Positions 16,747 through 24,332 of a stretch of DNA of 64,000 nt are shown here, piece by piece; position 1 is the stretch's first letter; each line of letters starts with the position of its first letter. The DNA is taken from NCBI RefSeq assembly GCF_026712185.1, contig NZ_JAPPUX010000003.1, forward strand, positions 620,001 to 684,000, in the 5' to 3' direction. This DNA comes from Nocardioides pini. Lineage in GTDB: Bacteria; Actinomycetota; Actinomycetes; Propionibacteriales; Nocardioidaceae. Below the pieces are notes generated by a model. It searched no databases. It was not told where the DNA came from and was given only the letters and a program-made list of their open reading frames with translations. A program made the translations under genes and the position numbers.

Positions 16747-16985
16747 GGATCCTCCTAGTCAGGTTCCTCGGGCGCTGGGTGTTCTCGAGCGAGCTCGAGA
16801 GGCCCCAGTCGTCAAGGGGCCCGTGGAGGTGTGGGCGGGGGCAAGGTCGCGGTGCCACCACACCTTCGCCGGCGGTCCCGCTGGGTGCCGGCCTCTCGTC
16901 GGTGACGCCGAACGCGCGGACGGCCGCTGCTCTGCCGGCGTGCAGGAGGTTCGTCAGGCCCCACGGTCGTCGTGCTCATGATCGC
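16747..16985 (-). promoter_or_regulatory. T-box leader of aspS
   Basis: On the minus strand GGTGGCACCGCG (16859-16848) matches the T-box core. AAGGT (16866-16862) pairs with ACCTT (16847-16843) as the antiterminator base. The tRNA-end bulge reads UGGC, complementary to GCCA of tRNAs with discriminator G73 (Asp, Asn). An alternative helix pairs GGTGTGG (16864-16858) with CCACACC (16834-16828). Two hairpins follow (16821-16801 and 16800-16783) without a U-run, then AGGAGG (16756-16751); CCTCC (16829-16825) could sequester it, suggesting translational control. Upstream, a small hairpin (16974-16962) carries GAC in its loop as a possible specifier, unproven. Confidence 0.85.
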
Positions 16986-17006
16986 CGACCCCGGGGGCAC
17001 GCCTCA

Positions 17007-17019
17007 ACCGATATTCGGT
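17007..17019. promoter_or_regulatory. ACCGA-TAT-TCGGT inverted repeat between aspS and DUF389
   Basis: A 13-bp inverted repeat with perfect 5-bp arms, AT-rich centre, directly upstream of the TAGGCT -10 (17022-17027) of the DUF389 gene and near the expected start of the aspS leader. It could be an operator or part of the divergent promoters. Confidence 0.35.
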
Positions 17020-17033
17020 CCTAGGCTCGCGCC

Positions 17034-18047
17034 ATGCTGCTGCACCTCCGCCTGACCGTGCCGCGCGACGTCTCCGACGCCGTCGTCGAGCTGCTGCGCC
17101 ACGACGACCGGTCGGCCAACCTCACCCTGAGCCGCGGTGCGTCACTCTCCCCGGAAGGGGACCTCGTGGAGTGCGACGTCGCCCGGGAGCTGGCCGGCGA
17201 GGTGATCGGCCGCCTCAAGGCGCTCGGCCTGCACGAGTCCGGGGGCATCGTGGTCACGACGCCCACCAGCACGCCGTTCGCCGCCGCCCGACGTCTCGAG
17301 CGGGTGGCGCCCGGTGACCCCGACGACGCGGTCATCTGGGACTCGGTCATCGAGAACTGCTGGGCCGCGAGCCGGCCGACCGTGTCCTACTACCTGTTCT
17401 TCGTCCTGGCCAGCCTGCTGGCGGCCATCGCCGTCATCACCGACTCCTCGGTCCTGGTCATCGGGGCCATGGTCGTCGGCCCGGAGTTCGGCACCGTGGC
17501 GGCCGTCGCCACCGGGCTCGTGTTCGCGCGGCACCGGCTCACGGGTCGGGCGCTGCGGCTGCTGCTGAGCGGCGTCGTGGTGTCGGTGGTCGTGGTCGCG
17601 CTGCTGAGCCTGCTCGGCGGCCTCACGGGGCTGATCACCCCCGAGATGGTCACCCGTCCGCGCCCGCAGACCGGCTTCATCTGGCACCCCGACAGCTGGT
17701 CCTTCATCGTCGCCCTCATCGCTGGCGCGGCCGGCGTGCTGGCCATGACGACCGCGCGCGCCAACGCGATGGTCGGGGTCTTCATCTCCGTCACGACCAT
17801 CCCGGCCGTCGGGAACCTCGGGCTGGCCATCGGGGTGTGGACGCCGTCGGAGATCGGCGGGTCCGCGGCCCAGCTCGCGGTCAACATCAGCGGCATGGTC
17901 CTCGCCGGGGTGGTCGTCCTGGTCCTCCAACGGCTGCTCTGGGTCCGTACGCTGCGCGCGGCCGACCGCCTCTTCGCCCGCGGTGGCCCGCGGCCCTCGG
18001 ACGGCGGTGGCGGGGAGGTCAGCGCCGAGCGGCGGCGCGCGCCGTGA
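17034..18047 (+). CDS. DUF389 domain-containing membrane protein
   Basis: 337 residues. A ~110-residue cytosolic N-terminal domain precedes six or seven helices including YYLFFVLASLLAAIAVITDSSVLVIGAMVVGPEFGTV and NAMVGVFISVTTIPAVGNLGLA, the conserved DUF389 core. The family's function is unknown. ATG with TAGGCT six bases upstream, divergent from the aspS leader. The 3' end overlaps the converging TspO-like gene by 29 bp. Confidence 0.9.
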   Translation: MLLHLRLTVPRDVSDAVVELLRHDDRSANLTLSRGASLSPEGDLVECDVARELAGEVIGRLKALGLHESGGIVVTTPTSTPFAAARRLERVAPGDPDDAVIWDSVIENCWAASRPTVSYYLFFVLASLLAAIAVITDSSVLVIGAMVVGPEFGTVAAVATGLVFARHRLTGRALRLLLSGVVVSVVVVALLSLLGGLTGLITPEMVTRPRPQTGFIWHPDSWSFIVALIAGAAGVLAMTTARANAMVGVFISVTTIPAVGNLGLAIGVWTPSEIGGSAAQLAVNISGMVLAGVVVLVLQRLLWVRTLRAADRLFARGGPRPSDGGGGEVSAERRRAP

Positions 18048-18822
18048 GCCCGAGCACGGCCACGGCCGCGATCGCGGCGACGACCCCCACGAGGGTGGAG
18101 GCCGGCTCGTCGGTGAGCCGCCCGACCGCGATCCAGGCCAGTCCCCACGCCGCGGCCGCGGCGAAGGCCCACCGCGGCCCGGTCCGGGCCACGACCACCG
18201 CCGCGACCACGACGACCACGGCGATGACGAGCGCCGCGACGAGCTCGCCCACGAGCGTGTAGGTCTCGACGCCCTCGGCGACCAGGGTGGCGGTGACGTT
18301 GGCGCACGTCGCCACCGCCACCCAGCCCAGGTAGAGGCCGAACGTTCCGTCCACCACGACGCGTTGCACGAGCGAGGGCGCGGGTCCGAGGTCGGCCAGG
18401 CGCTGGACGAGCACACCGAGGACGACGACCAGCGCGAGGATCACGACGACGGACGCCCACAGCCAGCCCTGCTGGGTGACCAGCAGCCAGCCGGCGTTGA
18501 GGACCATGGAGGCGGCGGCGAGCCACCCGGTGCTCCGGGCGCGCGGGTCCGTGGTCGACGCGGGCAGCCACTGCCACAGCGTGTAGGCGGCCAGGCCGGC
18601 GTACACCACCGACCAGATCGAGAAGGCCGGCCCGAGCGGTGCGAGCAGGGTGGCGTCGGCCGCGAGCGCGCCGCCGGAGCTCTCCTCGACGCGGGTGCCG
18701 ATCACGCCCACGCCGACGAGCGTGCCGACGATGCAGAACACCTCAGCGAGGGTGACGCCGACCTGCCGGCCGCGGTCGGCTGCGGTGGGCGCGGGTGCGG
18801 TGGTGCGCTGCACGGTGGTCAT
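18019..18822 (-). CDS. TspO/MBR-related tryptophan-rich membrane protein
   Basis: 267 residues with about eight hydrophobic segments, longer than classic ~160-residue TspO. FSIWSVVYAGLAAYTLWQWLP and STGWLAAASMVLNAGWLLVTQQGWLW resemble the WxxxY / LN..W signatures of this group, annotated in actinobacteria as tryptophan-rich sensory proteins; ligands may be tetrapyrroles or steroids, unproven here. The ATG at 18822 is chosen because TTGGAT ends six bases upstream and the longer frame is low-quality. Confidence 0.75.
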   Translation of the reverse strand: MTTVQRTTAPAPTAADRGRQVGVTLAEVFCIVGTLVGVGVIGTRVEESSGGALAADATLLAPLGPAFSIWSVVYAGLAAYTLWQWLPASTTDPRARSTGWLAAASMVLNAGWLLVTQQGWLWASVVVILALVVVLGVLVQRLADLGPAPSLVQRVVVDGTFGLYLGWVAVATCANVTATLVAEGVETYTLVGELVAALVIAVVVVVAAVVVARTGPRWAFAAAAAWGLAWIAVGRLTDEPASTLVGVVAAIAAVAVLGLTARAAARR

Positions 18823-18860
18823 GTCCCCATCCAACACGGCGGCGGGTGGGGCGGGCGAGG

Positions 18861-19799
18861 CTACGAGGCGACGAGGTAGCGGTTGGTGTGGTGGGTGACG
18901 AAGCCGTGCCGCTCGTAGAGCGCGACGGCGCCCTCGTTGTCGGTCTCCACGTGCAGCAGTGCGGTGGTCGCGCCGAGCGACGCACCCCAGTCGAGGAGCT
19001 CGGCCATGAGGGCGGTGGCCAGCCCGCGGCGGCGCTCGGCCGGGTCCACGACGAGCGACTCGAGGAGCAGCCAGTCGCCGGACAGCACACCGCGCCCGGT
19101 CGCGAGGCCGGCGCCCAGCGACACCGTCGCCGACCCCTGCCGCTCGTCGAGGGCGGCGGGGACGTCGGCCGCGGCCGCCCGCACCGAGCGCAGCGCGCGG
19201 GCGACGGACGCGAGCTGGGCGTGCGCGTCGCCCGAGCCCATCGGGGCGAAGCCCAGCGGCGCCAGGGTGTGCTCGACGTCCGACCCCCGCTGCACCTGGA
19301 CGAGCGGGGCCTGGTCGCGGGCCTCGTAGAAGCGGCGTACGCCGAAGGCCGCGTCGGCCCAGCCGATGCCGGGCTCGTGCATGGCGAGCGCCGAGTTGCC
19401 GCGGCGTCGCAGGCGACCACCGTGCGGGGGAGAGGCCCGCAGCAGCCAGCGACCGAGGGGCTCGGTGGTGACCGAGTCCCAGAGGGCCGCGACGTGCTCC
19501 TCCACCTCCTGGGGCGACACCCGCGACCGCACCGACGCGCGCGGTGGCACGGGCTTGCCGGTCACGAGGTCGGCGAGGGCGATGACGACGGGGCCGGCCT
19601 GGCCGGGCGGTCCGTCGCGGTCGATGGTGAGCGAGTCCGCGCCCCACGCCGTACAGGTGCCGAGCACGTCGGTCGCGCGCCCGTCGGGCAGCAGGTGGCG
19701 TACGACGACGCGCTGGCCCACGACGTGGGGGCCGAGGCGGTGGCGGCCCGCCCGCGTCTCGTCCGTCTCGCCGGGGTGGGGTTCTGGCGTGTCGGGCAC
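18861..19799 (-). CDS. GNAT family N-acetyltransferase
   Basis: 312 residues. The C-terminal half has the GNAT core: LLLESLVVDPAERRRGLATALMAELLDWG (acetyl-CoA pyrophosphate loop R-R-G-L-A) and ALLHVETDNEGAVALYERHGFVTHHTNRYLV. The N-terminal ~90 residues form a separate small domain (VGQRVVVRHLLPDGRATDVLGTCTAW...LTIDRD), possibly beta-barrel. Substrate unknown. GTG start with TAGTAT seven bases upstream. Divergent from the ferredoxin gene 76 bp away, an arrangement that may be conserved with fdxA-dapC. Confidence 0.88.
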   Translation of the reverse strand: MPDTPEPHPGETDETRAGRHRLGPHVVGQRVVVRHLLPDGRATDVLGTCTAWGADSLTIDRDGPPGQAGPVVIALADLVTGKPVPPRASVRSRVSPQEVEEHVAALWDSVTTEPLGRWLLRASPPHGGRLRRRGNSALAMHEPGIGWADAAFGVRRFYEARDQAPLVQVQRGSDVEHTLAPLGFAPMGSGDAHAQLASVARALRSVRAAAADVPAALDERQGSATVSLGAGLATGRGVLSGDWLLLESLVVDPAERRRGLATALMAELLDWGASLGATTALLHVETDNEGAVALYERHGFVTHHTNRYLVAS

Positions 19800-19875
19800 C
19801 CGCCGGATACTAGAGTGGGAGGTCTGCAGGACCCGATCCGACCACCCCGCTCACAGCCGCCTTCAGGAGGACCTG

Positions 19876-20202
19876 GTGACCTACGTCATCGCCCAGCCGT
19901 GCGTCGACCTCAAGGACCGCGCGTGCGTCGACGAGTGCCCCGTCGACTGCATCTACGAGGGGAAGCGGATGCTCTACATCCACCCTGACGAGTGCGTCGA
20001 CTGCGGTGCCTGCGAGCCGGTCTGCCCGGTCGAGGCGATCTTCTACGAGGACGACACCCCGGAGGAGTGGAAGGGCTACTACGACGCCAACGTCCACTTC
20101 TTCGACGACCTCGGCTCGCCCGGCGGCGCGGCCAAGATGGGCGTCATCGACAAGGACCACGAGCTCGTCGCCGCGCTGCCCCCGCAGGAGCACGACGAGT
20201 GA
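19876..20202 (+). CDS. fdxA: seven-iron ferredoxin (3Fe-4S / 4Fe-4S)
   Basis: 108 residues. The Cys pattern CVDLKDRACVDECPVDC followed by CVDCGACEPVCPVEAIF is that of the actinobacterial 7Fe ferredoxin, one cluster having lost a ligand. The C-terminal extension EWKGYYDANVHFFDDLGSPGGAAKMG is also typical. It is a small soluble electron carrier for P450s, oxidoreductases or stress metabolism. Unlike most neighbours it has a strong AGGAGG (19865-19870) five bases before the GTG, implying a leadered mRNA. Its stop overlaps dapC. Confidence 0.95.
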   Translation: MTYVIAQPCVDLKDRACVDECPVDCIYEGKRMLYIHPDECVDCGACEPVCPVEAIFYEDDTPEEWKGYYDANVHFFDDLGSPGGAAKMGVIDKDHELVAALPPQEHDE

Positions 20203-21359
20203 CCGACCTTCCGCTGGTCGAGGAGGTCGCCCAGCGACCCCCACGAGACCACCGGAAGGTCTCGCAGCGGCTCCCGGACTTCCCCTGGGACAAGCTGACG
20301 ACGTACGCCGCAACGGCGCGCGCCCACCCCGACGGGGTCTGTGACCTCTCGGTCGGCACGCCCGTCGACCCCACCCCTGCGGTCGTCCAGGACGCGCTGC
20401 GGGCGGCGGCCGACGCGCCGGGCTACCCCACGACGATCGGTCTCGAGGCGACGCGGCAGGCGGCGATCGACTGGCTGGCGCGCCGCCACGGCGTGACCGG
20501 CCTGGGGCTCGACGGCGTGCTGCCGGTGACCGGCTCCAAGGAGCTGATCGGGTCGATGGCGCTCCACCTGGGCATCGGCCCCGGCGACCTCGTCGGCTAC
20601 CCGGCGCTCGCCTACCCGACCTACGAGGTCGGCGCGGCGCTCGCCGGTGCCGACAGCCTGGCGACCGACTCCCTCACCGCGTTCGGGCCCCGCACCCCGC
20701 GCCTGCTGTGGCTCAACAGCCCCGCCAACCCGACCGGCCGCGTCCTGCCGCTGGCCCACCTCCGCAAGGTGGTCGAGTGGTGTCGCGAGCGCGGCACGGT
20801 CCTCGTCTCCGACGAGTGCTACATCGAGTGCGCGTGGTCCGACGACCCCGCCGAGCGCCCGCTGTCGATCCTCGACCCGCAGGTCAGCGGCGGCTCCCTC
20901 GACGGCATCCTCGCCGTCCACTCGCTGTCCAAGCGGTCCAACCTCGCCGGCTACCGCTGCGCGTTCCTGGCCGGTGACCCGGCGCTCGTCGGCGAGCTGC
21001 TCGCGGTCCGGAAGAACCTCGGCCTCCAGATGCCCGGCCCGCAGCAGCGCGCGATGATCGCCGCCCTCGACGACGACGCCCACGTGGACGTGCAGCGCGC
21101 GACCTACGCCGCGCGCCGCCTGCTCCTGAAGGGCGCCCTGGAGACCGCCGGCTTCCGCATCGACCACTCCGAGGCCTCTCTCTACCTCTGGGCGACCCGG
21201 GGCGAGGACTGCTGGCAGACCGTCGCCGCGCTCGCCGAGCAGGGGATCCTGGTGGCGCCGGGCGAGTTCTACGGTCCGGCCGGGCGCGAGCACGTACGCG
21301 TCGCCTTCACCGCGACCGACGAGCGGGTCGCCGCGGCCGCCCGCCGTCTGACCCCGTGA
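20199..21359 (+). CDS. dapC: succinyldiaminopimelate transaminase
   Basis: 386 residues, fold-type I PLP aminotransferase. Motifs: GYPTTIG, VTGSKELIGSMALHLGIGPGD, NSPANPTGRVLP, SDECYIECAW and the PLP lysine region HSLSKRSNLAGYRCAF. DapC converts N-succinyl-2-amino-6-ketopimelate to N-succinyl-LL-DAP with Glu as donor, a lysine and peptidoglycan step. It overlaps fdxA by 4 bp, a recurrent actinobacterial fdxA-dapC pair; dapD and dapE lie within 8 kb. A strong hairpin follows the stop. Confidence 0.93.
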   Translation: MTDLPLVEEVAQRPPRDHRKVSQRLPDFPWDKLTTYAATARAHPDGVCDLSVGTPVDPTPAVVQDALRAAADAPGYPTTIGLEATRQAAIDWLARRHGVTGLGLDGVLPVTGSKELIGSMALHLGIGPGDLVGYPALAYPTYEVGAALAGADSLATDSLTAFGPRTPRLLWLNSPANPTGRVLPLAHLRKVVEWCRERGTVLVSDECYIECAWSDDPAERPLSILDPQVSGGSLDGILAVHSLSKRSNLAGYRCAFLAGDPALVGELLAVRKNLGLQMPGPQQRAMIAALDDDAHVDVQRATYAARRLLLKGALETAGFRIDHSEASLYLWATRGEDCWQTVAALAEQGILVAPGEFYGPAGREHVRVAFTATDERVAAAARRLTP

Positions 21360-21377
21360 GGTCCGACTTGTTGGGGT

Positions 21378-21439
21378 AGTCCGTCACCTGGAGGGGGTTG
21401 TGAAGGCCTCCAGGTGACGGACTCCCCGCTCGAGCGGGG
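21378..21439. terminator. 17-bp perfect stem plus a 16-bp palindrome, bidirectional terminator
   Basis: AGTCCGTCACCTGGAGG (21378-21394) is exactly complementary to 21407-21423, with a 12-nt loop. It is followed at once by CCCCGCTCGAGCGGGG (21424-21439), a perfect palindrome. The element lies between the convergent ends of dapC and the 21463 gene. No U-tract. Confidence 0.8.
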
Positions 21440-21462
21440 ACTCCGACCGCCGGCAGGAACCG

Positions 21463-22431
21463 TCAGTCGAAGACGTCCACGTGGACGTGGTCGCGGTGCT
21501 CGAGGATCGCCCGGTCCCCGCGGGAGGACGACGGGACGCGGTAGTCGCCCCACCCGTCACCGGACCACGAGCCGGCGCGCCAGATGCGGTCGTCGAAGAT
21601 CACGGTCTTGACGTCGAGCCGGTCGGCGTTGGCCACGAGGTAGGACGCCATCGCCCAGCCGCGCTTCTTGTTCTCGTCGGTGATCGGCCGGAAGAACACG
21701 TCGATCGCGCGCCCCTCGTAGTGGGCCGAGCCCTCCATGTGTCCGCTCGAGACGCCGCCGGGCTCGAACCCGCCGAGCGACAGCGCGCCGAAGCGCTCCT
21801 CGAGGTCACGGCGTACGACGGCCGCGCGCGAGACGAGGCCGGTCTCGTCGATCGCGTCGTCCGCCTCGTCGGCATCGCCCGGGACGTCGCACCAGAGGGC
21901 GGCACGCGAGTTGCCGGTGAGCGCGGAGGCGAGCGCGCGGCCGTCCTTCTCGTGGTCGGCGTAGGCGCCGGGGTAGCCCGAGCGCTGCACCTCCTGCGCG
22001 GCCACGGTGATCTCCATGCTGTCGTAGCCGTCGACCTTCTGCAGCGCGTCGTAGAAGGCGTTGGTGGCGAAGACCGGGTCGGTCAGCTGCTCCACGGTGC
22101 CCCAGCCCTGGGAGGGCCGCTGCTGGAACAGGCCGACGGAGTCCCGGTCGCCGTAGTCGATGTTGTAGAGCTTGGACTCCTGGTACGCCGTCGCGAGGGC
22201 GATGCTGGCCGCCCGTGCGGGCATCCCGCGCTCGATGGAGACGGCCGTGATGAGGGCGGCGTTCTCGGCCTGCTCCAGGTCGATCTCGACGGTGTGGCCG
22301 TCGACCTCGGCGGTGCAGCCGCTGGTGTCGAGGATGGGCGGGACGGCGCCCCGGTCCACGAGCACCACGGCGGTCGCCACGGCCCCGAGCGCGACCACCG
22401 CGCCGATGGTGGCCGTGCGGAGGGAGGGCAT
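21463..22431 (-). CDS. secreted protein with lytic-transglycosylase-like and peptidase-like regions
   Basis: 322 residues with an N-terminal anchor or signal (TATIGAVVALGAVATAVVLVDRG). The middle (IALATAYQESKLYNIDYGDRDSVGLFQQRPSQGWGTVEQLTDP) resembles a lysozyme/transglycosylase-like fold with a Glu in AYQESK. The C-terminal part (GSAHYEGRAIDVFFRP ... HRDHVHVDVFD) carries the SxHxxGRAID and HVHV zinc ligands of D-Ala-D-Ala carboxypeptidase-like folds. A cell-wall role is plausible but unproven. It begins 7 bp after the dapD stop and so is probably its operon partner. Confidence 0.75.
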   Translation of the reverse strand: MPSLRTATIGAVVALGAVATAVVLVDRGAVPPILDTSGCTAEVDGHTVEIDLEQAENAALITAVSIERGMPARAASIALATAYQESKLYNIDYGDRDSVGLFQQRPSQGWGTVEQLTDPVFATNAFYDALQKVDGYDSMEITVAAQEVQRSGYPGAYADHEKDGRALASALTGNSRAALWCDVPGDADEADDAIDETGLVSRAAVVRRDLEERFGALSLGGFEPGGVSSGHMEGSAHYEGRAIDVFFRPITDENKKRGWAMASYLVANADRLDVKTVIFDDRIWRAGSWSGDGWGDYRVPSSSRGDRAILEHRDHVHVDVFD

Positions 22432-22438
22432 GGAGGTC

Positions 22439-23377
22439 CTAGTTGGCGTGGAGTGCCGCGTTGAGGGCGATCCCGTCGCCCTTCCACGGCACCGCCTCGA
22501 TGGCGCCGCTGACCGAGTTGCGGCGGAACAGGATGTTGTCGACGCCCGAGAGGGTGGCGGCCTTCACGACCGCCGGCTTGCCGTCCATGTCGGTGACGGT
22601 CACCTTGGTGCCGGCGGTGACGTAGCAGCCGGCCTCCACGACGCAGTCGTCACCGAGCGAGATGCCGATGCCGGCGTTGGCGCCCAGCAGGCAGCGCTCG
22701 CCGACCGAGATGGTCTCCTTGCCGCCGCCGGACAGGGTGCCCATGATCGACGAGCCACCACCGACGTCGGTGCCGTCGCCCACGACGACGCCTGCCGAGA
22801 TGCGGCCCTCGACCATCGACGCGCCGAGCGTGCCGGCGTTGAAGTTCACGAAGCCCTCGTGCATCACGGTGGTGCCCTCGGCCAGGTGGGCGCCGAGGCG
22901 GACCCGGTCGGCGTCGGCGATGCGCACGCCGGTGGGCAGGACGTAGTCGGTCATCCGCGGGAACTTGTCGACGCCGAAGACCTGCACGACGTGACCGGGC
23001 ACGACGGTGCGGAGCTTGGCGCGCACCTGCTCGAAGCCGTCCACCGCGCACGGTCCGGCGGAGGTCCACACCACGTTGGCGAGCAGGCCGAAGATGCCGT
23101 CGAGGTTCACGCCGTGCGGCTTCACGAGGCGGTGGGAGAGCAGGTGGAGCCGCAGCCAGACGTCCTCGGTCGAGGCAGGCGCGGCGTCGAGGTCGTCGAT
23201 CTCGACCAGGCGCAGCACGCGGGTGACGCCGCGCAGGTCGTCCTCGCCGCCGTCGAGGTGGGCGAGCTCCTCCGACGGGCCGCCCTCGGTCGCACCGAGG
23301 ACGGGGGAGGGGAACCAGGCGTCGAGCACGGTGTCGCCGTGCAGGGTCAGCAGGCCGTAGCCGGAGGCAGCAGTCAC
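22439..23377 (-). CDS. dapD: tetrahydrodipicolinate N-succinyltransferase
   Basis: 312 residues, the actinobacterial DapD length. It transfers succinyl from succinyl-CoA to tetrahydrodipicolinate. The C-terminal half is a left-handed beta-helix: hexapeptide-like stretches [62 protein letters not shown]. The GTG at 23377 is chosen because TACGCT ends six bases upstream; the nine-residue extension to 23404 lacks support. The gene at 21463 follows after 7 bp. Confidence 0.94.
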   Translation of the reverse strand: MTAASGYGLLTLHGDTVLDAWFPSPVLGATEGGPSEELAHLDGGEDDLRGVTRVLRLVEIDDLDAAPASTEDVWLRLHLLSHRLVKPHGVNLDGIFGLLANVVWTSAGPCAVDGFEQVRAKLRTVVPGHVVQVFGVDKFPRMTDYVLPTGVRIADADRVRLGAHLAEGTTVMHEGFVNFNAGTLGASMVEGRISAGVVVGDGTDVGGGSSIMGTLSGGGKETISVGERCLLGANAGIGISLGDDCVVEAGCYVTAGTKVTVTDMDGKPAVVKAATLSGVDNILFRRNSVSGAIEAVPWKGDGIALNAALHAN

Positions 23378-23420
23378 CCGCACAGCGTACGGAAGTCGCC
23401 CCACCGGAGCGGGTGCCGGC

Positions 23421-23966
23421 CTACTGCCCGGCGCGGCCGTCGATGCACTCCCGCACGAGGTCGGCGTGCCCGCAGTGGCGGGCGTACTCCTCGATCATGT
23501 GGACCACGATGTCGCGCACCTCGCTGGGCTCGCCGTGCACGTCGACGACGGCGTCGAGGTCGGTGCGCTCGAGCACGTCGCGGGCGTAGGCGATCTCGGA
23601 CTGCCAGAGCGCGTGGCTGGCGCGCACCAGGTCGTCGTCGGCGGCGGGGAAGTTGAAGCCGGCGTCCTCGTCCTCGCCCGAGAAGAGGCGGGGGATGTCC
23701 ATGCGCCCCTCGATCACCCGGCGGAACCAGCTCTGCTCGACCCGCGCCATGTGCCGCACCAGGCCGAGCAGCGAGATGTTGGACGGCGGGACCGCCTTGG
23801 TCGCCAGCTGCTCCGCGGTCAGGTCGTCGCACTTGAGCGCGAGCGTCTGCCGGTAGTGCTCGAGGTAGCCCACGAGGCACGCGCGCTCGCCCCGCGTCGG
23901 CCCCACCTGCATCCGCGGGTCCTGGTCGGTCGGGAGCCACATGCCGTCGTATCCGGGGTTCGCCAT
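23421..23966 (-). CDS. DinB/DUF664 family protein
   Basis: 181 residues, a four-helix DinB/YfiT-like fold. Visible: [55 protein letters not shown] (first metal-site His in RHMARVE) and [26 protein letters not shown] ([18 protein letters not shown] signature). Members bind a divalent metal and act as thiol transferases or are uncharacterised; mycothiol-dependent activity is possible. ATG at 23966 with TTGGGT six bases upstream. Confidence 0.88.
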   Translation of the reverse strand: MANPGYDGMWLPTDQDPRMQVGPTRGERACLVGYLEHYRQTLALKCDDLTAEQLATKAVPPSNISLLGLVRHMARVEQSWFRRVIEGRMDIPRLFSGEDEDAGFNFPAADDDLVRASHALWQSEIAYARDVLERTDLDAVVDVHGEPSEVRDIVVHMIEEYARHCGHADLVRECIDGRAGQ

Positions 23967-24087
23967 GGGGCAACCCAACCTCACCACCGTCGGGCGGACC
24001 AAACGGTTTGCGCGGGCTTTCACGCGCGCACGGTGTCGCGGGAGCCCCGGCCCGTTCGGTCCGTACGACGTGCACGCCCGAATCCGA

Positions 24088-24332
24088 TTGGCGGGCGCGC
24101 GAGCCCGAGCCGTACGATCGGGTCAGGCGTCTGAGCCGTCATCAGCGGCGAGCCTCGGGAAGAACGGGTACGGCGATCCGGCCGCGGCCCCACTAGAACC
24201 CGACGGGTCCGGCCCGACACAGCCGAAACGAAGCGGGGGTCCCCGGACCCCAAGCGAGGTGGTACCGCGGCAGGGATGTCGTCCTCGTGTCAGTCACGAC
24301 CGAGACGTACGACGCCACCGCAGGAGCCCCAG
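24088..24332 (+). promoter_or_regulatory. promoter and ultrashort-stem T-box leader of ileS
   Basis: A TTGGCG-N19-TACGAT promoter candidate (24088-24118) would start RNA near 24125. GCCG/CGGC (24135-24149) encloses a loop with AUC (24141-24143), the Ile specifier in an ultrashort stem I, followed by GAGCC...GGGAAGAACGG. ACCCGACGGGT forms a stem II-like hairpin. GGGGTCC/GGACCCC (24236-24251) precedes the T-box GAGGTGGTACCGCGG (24256-24270), whose UGGU bulge matches A73 of tRNA-Ile; TCGTCCTC follows. No intrinsic terminator is visible, while AGGAG (24322-24326) precedes the ATG, consistent with known actinobacterial translational T-boxes. Nothing else was seen in the 366-bp gap 23967-24332. Confidence 0.92.

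Noticed and set aside
16812-17000. 62-codon frame in the aspS leader (a possible leader peptide)
   Set aside because: It runs through the T-box core, is Arg/Pro-rich, and lacks a Shine-Dalgarno; the T-box explains the sequence better.
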